Under the pieces are notes generated by a model, which saw only the letters and a program-made list of their open reading frames with translations, searched no databases and was not told the origin of the DNA. A DNA stretch of 64,000 nucleotides. Source: Daphnia pulex. Its lineage: Eukaryota > Arthropoda > Branchiopoda > Diplostraca > Daphniidae. Location: positions 2,170,001 through 2,234,000 of the forward strand of contig NC_060025.1 in the NCBI RefSeq assembly GCF_021134715.1, read 5' to 3'. Within the stretch, counting starts at the first letter, position 1; each line of letters opens with the position of its first letter. The position numbers were made by a program, and so were the translations under genes. This document shows, one piece after another, positions 58,696-64,000 of the stretch.

Positions 58696-58998
58696 TTAAA
58701 CTTGTATTGCCAAATAGGCCGTTTGTGGTTTTCCAGGGCTATCATCGATCATTCCGCTTTCTCCACATATCGTCCAGGAGTGTAATTTTACGCCGAAATA
58801 AATATTGGAAAACTCTCCAGGAAGATAACATCTGACATCATTGGTACGTGTAAAATTCAGAGTTAAAAGATAAGGAAAAAGGACTTTAACTGTGTTCCGC
58901 TCTGCTGAACTTTTATAACTGCAGGACGATGCCTCAGACGAACTCGGGACCAAAAATAGGAGCCAGGTAAGAAAGAACTCGTGAGGTAAAGAACTCAT
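58696..58998 (-). CDS. possible small secreted protein (100 aa)
   Basis: From the ATG at 58998 the frame gives MSSLPHEFFLTWLLFLVPSS, which reads as a signal peptide with a likely cut before SSCSYK. The mature part has four cysteines, an N-glycosylation sequon (NFTR) and segments such as VRCYLPGEF and YFGVKLHSWTICGE. The same frame continues upstream through a His run encoded by a CAT repeat but has no further ATG. I do not recognise the family. It is a single exon without proof of expression and could be chance or a fragment of a larger gene. Confidence 0.4.
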   Translation of the reverse strand: MSSLPHEFFLTWLLFLVPSSSEASSCSYKSSAERNTVKVLFPYLLTLNFTRTNDVRCYLPGEFSNIYFGVKLHSWTICGESGMIDDSPGKPQTAYLAIQV

Positions 58999-59392
58999 CT
59001 CGTGATGATGATGATGATGATTGAAGCACGACGAGTCCCAGTGAACCAAATATAACGGAGAGAGAGACTGCTGTGTGCACCTCCAGATAGTTTGTGCGTG
59101 GAAGTATCAATTAAAATTTGACTGTTGTTCTATGCGTTGTGTGTGTGTATACCCAAGATGGCCTCAATTGTTGCTCGGGGTCGAGCACCTAAATGGAAGG
59201 AGCTAGCTAGAGGTTGGCCTCGAGCTCTCTCATCAGAGGCCTCGATTCGTTACCGCCCGTTTCACGAAAACCGCCTTTTTTTTTTCCTTCGTTCAAACCC
59301 ACCGTGTTTTTTTTTCCCTTCCTACCCATCGATGATTTACCACTACGTGTTTCACGGTGGGAATCGAGGCTAGTTGGTCCCCGTAGCTCGGG

Positions 59393-59400
59393 TATAAAAG
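59393..59400 (+). promoter_or_regulatory. TATA box
   Basis: TATAAAAG lies 32 bp upstream of a TTCACAC initiator-like sequence (A at 59425) and 96 bp upstream of the ATG at 59489. This is the clearest core promoter in the window and typical of highly expressed, tissue-specific arthropod genes. Confidence 0.75.
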
Positions 59401-59488
59401 CAGCAGACTTTCGGCTTAGAATTCACACAACAACTTGTTCATTCATTTGATCAACAACTCCTCTCCGGATTCTCTCTCAAACTAAACA

Positions 59489-59975
59489 ATGGCATCCAAG
59501 CTGGTGAGTTTCAACTTTAAATTGAGTTTCATTCTATTTTTAATCAGTAGAAAATTTTAAAATTGAATGATTTTTTTCTTGTAGGTTTTGGTCACCTTGT
59601 TCCTCGCTGCCGTCGTGGCTGCCGCATCGGCCCGCCCCCGATTTTTGGCCATCCCCATCGAAGACATCCAGTTCCTCCGCGGACCCGCTCCTTATCCAGG
59701 ATTCGCCCCACAACAGCCCGCACTCCGCGTCCGCCGTGCCTCTCGTAATCATTCATTTCTTTGTTTTTAAAAAATCCCAATCGTGTGCTTATATGATTTC
59801 ATTCGTTTGTCAAGCCATCGATGAGGAACGCCAAGGAGCAGCCTCTCAGCCCCGTGCCAGCAGCAGCTACGGCGGTAATGACTACGTCGATTACGGAGCC
59901 TACACCGGTGGAAACGGAGCTTTCGGCTGGTACTCTGACCATCCCGTCGGCAACCATGGCAGCGGCAGCTATTAA
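59489..59975 (+). CDS. small secreted protein, Gly/Tyr-rich C-terminus
   Basis: Three exons give 111 residues: 59489-59503, 59585-59744 and 59815-59975. The first exon codes only MASKL, a layout common in arthropod cuticle-protein and secreted-peptide genes. The signal peptide is MASKLVLVTLFLAAVVAAAS followed by ARPRF. The mature part has RFLAIPIEDIQFLRGPAPYP, a dibasic site (RVRRAS) and a Gly/Tyr/Ser-rich end (GGNDYVDYGAYTGGNGAFGW). The dibasic site might be processed. A cuticular or epithelial structural role is the simplest reading, but no chitin-binding R&R consensus is present, so the function is unassigned. The TATA box, short leader and compact gene suggest strong regulated expression. 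Confidence 0.8.
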
Positions 59976-59980
59976 ATAAA
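59975..59980 (+). terminator. polyadenylation signal overlapping the stop codon
   Basis: The stop TAA (59973-59975) shares its last base with AATAAA (59975-59980). An ATTAAA variant at 59971-59976 overlaps as well. Confidence 0.5.
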
Positions 59981-60984
59981 ATATGTCACGAAGACATAAA
60001 GGCCCGATCCTCTCAACTTGAACGTTTAATCGATACAAGACGACCAACTCTCTCTCACCAGCCTTAACATCTCCTTAAATATTATGAAAACAGTCACTCT
60101 GTTTTTTGTTTTTGTTTTATTTGGTTATTATTATTCACATTCTCAAAAATGTTCGACGTTTCACTGCTGAGCAGTCCGTTGTTCCCCATCATCTTCGTTC
60201 GTGCTGTTTGATGTTGTTTAATTGAATGTTGCCTGGGCGACGACCATCTTGTCTGGCGAAAATACAACGCGGCGCGCGTATCCACACGAAAAAACGAAAT
60301 GAAAGAAATGCCCAGTTGTCTTTTTTATTTTGGTTTCATTTCCCTACAACAGCAGGAACTGCGAGAGTCAATAAGCGATGTCTGACGTGACTGCGAACCT
60401 TACCTGGTGGGGTGGCTCACTGCAACCGTGAAAGGGGGATAATTATCCCCCGAGAGAGTTTCAAAAAAGGCACCGCGTTTTCCCGTTGCCAAGGGTAACC
60501 AGAAAGGTATAATATTAATTCACGTCATCTACACAGCCTTCAATTGAAAATAGAGTCATTCGCAGTGCTGCGTCCTACTCGGACGCCAGCTTTTCCAAAA
60601 AGTTCTCAAATTGCCATTAGTTGATTTCATTTATTGCTTCTTTCCCGCGGTGTGTTCCATCATCATCGTCCCGCACTCAAAAATTAAAGACAGAGGACAC
60701 GCCTTCTTCCACTTCGGTGCTGCTCCCAAACGGCAGGGTTCAGCAACCATTTTCGTCGGGTAAAACATTTGGATCGTTACACTTGGCCTTGATTATGTTT
60801 TATGTATCAATTGGTTGTTGCGTAAACTAAGACGGAGAGAAAGACGTTCCGGTTTTGTCGAAAGTCAACCTAGTTACGCTAGCTAGACAAGCAAAACAAC
60901 AATCTCTCGGTGTGTGTGACGTTCTTCTTTCTTCTCTCCCCCGATTTCCCTTCGCACATTCTCGAGCGATGATTTCAGTTGTAA
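59976..60984. other. intergenic region and CAP-Gly gene leader
   Basis: Contains a perfect X-box at 60485-60499. Otherwise no gene was recognised. The stretch from about 60540 to 60984 may be leader of the next gene. Confidence 0.45.
60485..60499. promoter_or_regulatory. perfect X-box (RFX site) upstream of the CAP-Gly gene
   Basis: GTTGCC-AAG-GGTAAC matches GTNRCC-N3-RGYAAC and is also palindromic. It lies 486 bp upstream of the ATG at 60985, so it would be close to the transcription start if the leader is long. RFX binding is inferred. Confidence 0.6.
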
Positions 60985-62562
60985 ATGGAGGTAAAATGTA
61001 TAAACTCTAGTGTCAATACCAAATTGCGATCAACTATCGTACATTTGCGTGACCAATTGGACCAATGCAAACAGCAAGTGCTTGAACTCAATTCACTTCA
61101 ATTCGAGTTTCGGGCTAAACTCGGCTCGTTATTGCGCAAAATGGAGAAAGAAAACGTTCTGACCCAGAGAGTAACCCCTTGTGGTGTCACTTTGACAGAT
61201 ACTGAGACCCAGACGTGTGAACTTCTTCCACGGAGATGGAACTCTGATCTCAGCCTGGATCTTGATGGCAAGTCAAATGGGAAGCGATATCAAAGAGTGG
61301 AGAGGAGTGATCTAGCTTCCTTCTGCATTTCGTCAGAGGCCATTGTGGCCCCTCCAATTATACGCCAACCCTCCCAGAAGAAAACATCTTACAAGTCCAA
61401 ATTCACAAATAGACTGGATGTGAGCAACCATGGAATGGGCAAACACCAGGTGGAAAATCTCTTGCTCTCTGACCTGGGTCTCACAAGCCAAGCTCCAGAC
61501 TTCTCACAAAGTGAATTCAACCTCAGCAGCGATGACCACTGGTTGAAAGAGAATCAGAAGCAGCTGGGAGGTAGAGTTCGATTCCTCAGTCATGAGGATA
61601 ATCCAGGCGGTTTCAATGATGAAGAGGAAGATTTGGAGGGCATGAAGGACTTGCCTCAACAAAGCCAGATATTCCATTCCCACAGCGGTAGCTGGGCAAC
61701 ATTGACTCATTCTGAACGTGATTTTTCTGAGCTGGACTCTTGCCTCTCACTCAACTACCAAGAACGCACAGAACCCAAGTTCTTCACCAGCAGTACTCCC
61801 TACAAAAATCTTCGTTCCAAATTCAAGCAAAGTGTCTCTTTCCACGGTTGTCAATCATTTCTGTAGTTTTTTACATCTCCCCAAGGCATCACAGGCTTAC
61901 TAACATATATTTCAACTTTTTCTATAGACTTGCTGCCATCCAAAGCGACCCAAAGTATGCCGAACTTGCAGAAACAAAACCATTCCGGAGGGGAAATCAA
62001 CAATTCGAACGCACGTCGAGCCTTGCCTCTGTCATCAAACACAGACATTAGCAACTCGAACAAACGGCATTCCCTGACTAATATGGAGCAACGTCCTCAC
62101 AGCTTCAACGCCACTCGTCGCTCTTCTCTTACGGGTCAGTTCTTTTTTTATCTGTCATTCCATCGACCATGTGTGTTTACTGATGGTTTCTTTTTATGTA
62201 GGAGACATCGAGAATGGCCCTTATGTGCCATCGGCTATTTCCAGTCTGTTTCTCGGCGGTCGAGTTAAGGCACTTCATGGCGGTCATTTAGTTGTTACTG
62301 GAATTGTGTGGTACCGCGGGAAGCTGCCCGGTATTACCGAAGATATTGTGGGTATCGAGATTGACCAAGTTGGACTTGGAGGCGATGGCACTTTCCAGGG
62401 TCATCGTTATTTCCGCTGGTACAGTTGTTTCTTTTCTCCTTGCCATAAAACTTTGACATTTGATGTATTCTTTTCTTTTTTCCCTTTTTTAGTGCTCCGG
62501 GTCGTGGACTGTTTGTGCCATTCCGTAAAATAATTATGGCCTGGCCTACTCATCCGCAGTAA
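60985..62562 (+). CDS. coiled-coil / CAP-Gly domain protein
   Basis: Four exons give 451 residues: 60985-61846, 61928-62134, 62202-62418 and 62493-62562, phase-consistent. An N-terminal heptad-like coiled coil (about 10-55: STIVHLRDQLDQCKQQVLEL) is followed by a polar, Ser-rich disordered region. A C-terminal CAP-Gly-like domain lies at about 366-446 (GRVKALHGGHLVVTGIVWYR, GIEIDQ, GGDGTFQGHRYFRCAPGRGL, FVPFRKI). The GTFQGHRYF core resembles the third CAP-Gly module of the deubiquitinase CYLD more than the tubulin-end-binding GKNDG type, but no ubiquitin-protease domain is present. A role in microtubule or centrosome scaffolding is only inferred. An upstream X-box hints at a ciliary or sensory function. 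Confidence 0.85.
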
Positions 62563-64000
62563 AAAAGAAAAAAACAAAAAAAGACGTGACTCGATGAACG
62601 CCAAGCAGGTTCCGTCCTGGAAAGATAAAAACATATAGATTGTGTGCCATGGTGCTATTGATATTTTTATTGCCCCCAATATCCATCTATCTAGTCGTTC
62701 GCCGAGTCGTCGTTCAAACAACAAACATACTCTTTCTACTCTGGAAAATTCAATTACTTCTTCTTAACTGGGACGTCTTTATTTTCTTTGCCCTTCTCTG
62801 TCGTCGCAGATGTTATTTTCTTGACATGTCACCGTGATGTCATGCGCGGGGGGCAGCCAACAATGGTAGCGGTTGGGATTTCTGCGTTAAGGCGCGTTTG
62901 TTTTTTCAGTGGGAGAATTGTCCCTGATTCGTGAAAAGGTATAACCGGCGACGGAATTCTCCACCCAGAATAAAGTTTTCGTGTTTGTCAAGGTGCCCCA
63001 GCGACCGTCTCTTTCCTCAAGTGAACGATGGCGTGCTCCACCGTCATCTTGACCTCCTTGTTATTATTCCGTTTCCCTGTTGGCCATTTCGTGAAATCTC
63101 CATCAGAAAATTCTTTTTTCTTCATTCCGGAAAAACAAAAAAACTAGTCGACGTAGACGTTTGTTGTCCTCAATTGATCCATCCTTTTTCTAATTATTTT
63201 TTTGTTGTTATCCTGGGTGCTGAACCCTGGCCAACATGTCCATGTAGACCATTTTTTTGGGGGGTAGACTGTTAAACCTTTTTCCCATTCCAAATTCGAT
63301 CTAGGAGAGTTTTTCATGATATTCTACATTTTCACAAATAAGAGATCCCGTTTCTTTCTCTCTCTCTCTCTCTTCTCTCCGTCATGATACCGTGTGCATA
63401 GATGAGCGATTAGCCATTTATTATTAAACGTTGTTCGTACCTTTAATTGTTTTGACCGAGAAATGTACACACCCCAGGGAATGAAATAACCTCATGACCC
63501 CAAAATTTTATCTAATTTTTTTTTTCTTCTTCTTTCAGTTTGAAAATACACTCACGGAAATCGTCAATCTAAAGACTATCTGCCGTTTGTTTTGCCGTAT
63601 AGAACGAGGAGATTAAGTTGCAACAAATTCAAATTTTTATATTATAATATTTATTGTATTTCTTTTTCATTTTTTAGAGTACCAGCTCCATCATTGTTTG
63701 TCAAGAGGTTATAATAGAGTATGCCAAATTGGTTAATAGTTATCCCTCTTTGTAAACAGTTATATGGAGAACTCCTTTCGACAAAACGTAACAAAACAAA
63801 GAAATTTGGTGTCGTGAAAAATTGGGGACTGTTAATCGGGTGAGTCCACTCTGGCTGGGGCTGCGGTCGCGTGGTTTTGTATTTTTGTACTAATATACTT
63901 TTTTTTTTTATTGTGGGCGTTCACCACCGAAAGGCTTCTCAAAGGGGAAGTCCATCCTATTAAGAAAGAATATCAATGGGTCATCGTGAAAAAAGCTATA
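62563..64000. other. 3' flank, no gene recognised
   Basis: Downstream of the CAP-Gly gene. An AATAAA lies near 62970 and a CT tract near 63355-63373. No convincing exon was found before the window ends. Confidence 0.45.

Noticed and set aside
1..64000. CRISPR arrays, insertion sequences, prophage, operons or a viral insertion
   Set aside because: Only microsatellites and short dispersed words were found. No regularly spaced repeats, transposase, reverse transcriptase or capsid-like frames were recognised, and genes are spliced eukaryotic genes.

Overview
The window looks like nuclear DNA of an arthropod, most likely a branchiopod crustacean such as Daphnia. The reasons are intron-rich genes for typical arthropod neuronal and developmental proteins, short introns in most genes with a few intron-expanded loci, a MATH-BTB gene of the kind that is expanded in Daphnia, and a small TATA-driven secreted-protein gene. 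No prokaryotic, viral or transposon coding sequence was recognised. Exons were joined by hand from reading frame, GT/AG (once GC/AG) sites and phase continuity. Internal boundaries are usually well constrained; first exons and UTRs are less so. The species call is inference.

Layout from left to right: (1) a MATH-BTB protein on the minus strand, 762-1790; (2) a SYD-1/RhoGAP100F synaptic Rho-GAP with PDZ, C2 and RhoGAP domains, 3994-14016 (+); (3) an RFX1/2/3-type transcription factor, 17440-25469 (+); (4) an intron-rich NMDA-type glutamate receptor subunit resembling arthropod Nmdar2, 29270-43634 (+); (5) a family-10 alpha-1,3-fucosyltransferase, 46419-49129 (+); (6) an SLC26A11-like SulP anion transporter, 49946-52717 (+); (7) a sushi-domain type I membrane protein, 53744-55607 (-); (8) head-to-head with it, an Ig/LDLa type I receptor with PPxY motifs, 56213-58224 (+); (9) a possible 100-residue secreted protein, 58696-58998 (-); (10) a small secreted peptide with a clear TATA promoter, 59489-59975 (+); (11) a coiled-coil/CAP-Gly protein, 60985-62562 (+).

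The genes are not an operon. Two are synaptic (SYD-1 and the NMDA receptor). The most suggestive regulatory link is the RFX gene together with three palindromic X-box matches (GTTRCY-N0-3-RGYAAC, the RFX binding site). These lie upstream of the SYD-1, SLC26A11-like and CAP-Gly genes, whereas about 0.24 matches would be expected by chance in 64 kb at even base composition.

Other unexplained structure includes about 29 copies of the heptamer AGGAGCC/GGCTCCT packed into the NMDA-receptor region (about 1.3 expected), a GC-AG intron that alone restores the frame into the transmembrane exon of the sushi gene, twin palindromic repeats 21 bp apart upstream of the BTB gene, and NMDA-receptor pore and ligand-pocket residues unlike those of vertebrate GluN2. 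Left of about 49 kb the genes have long, simple-repeat-rich introns and GC-rich exons; right of it they are compact and more AT-rich.
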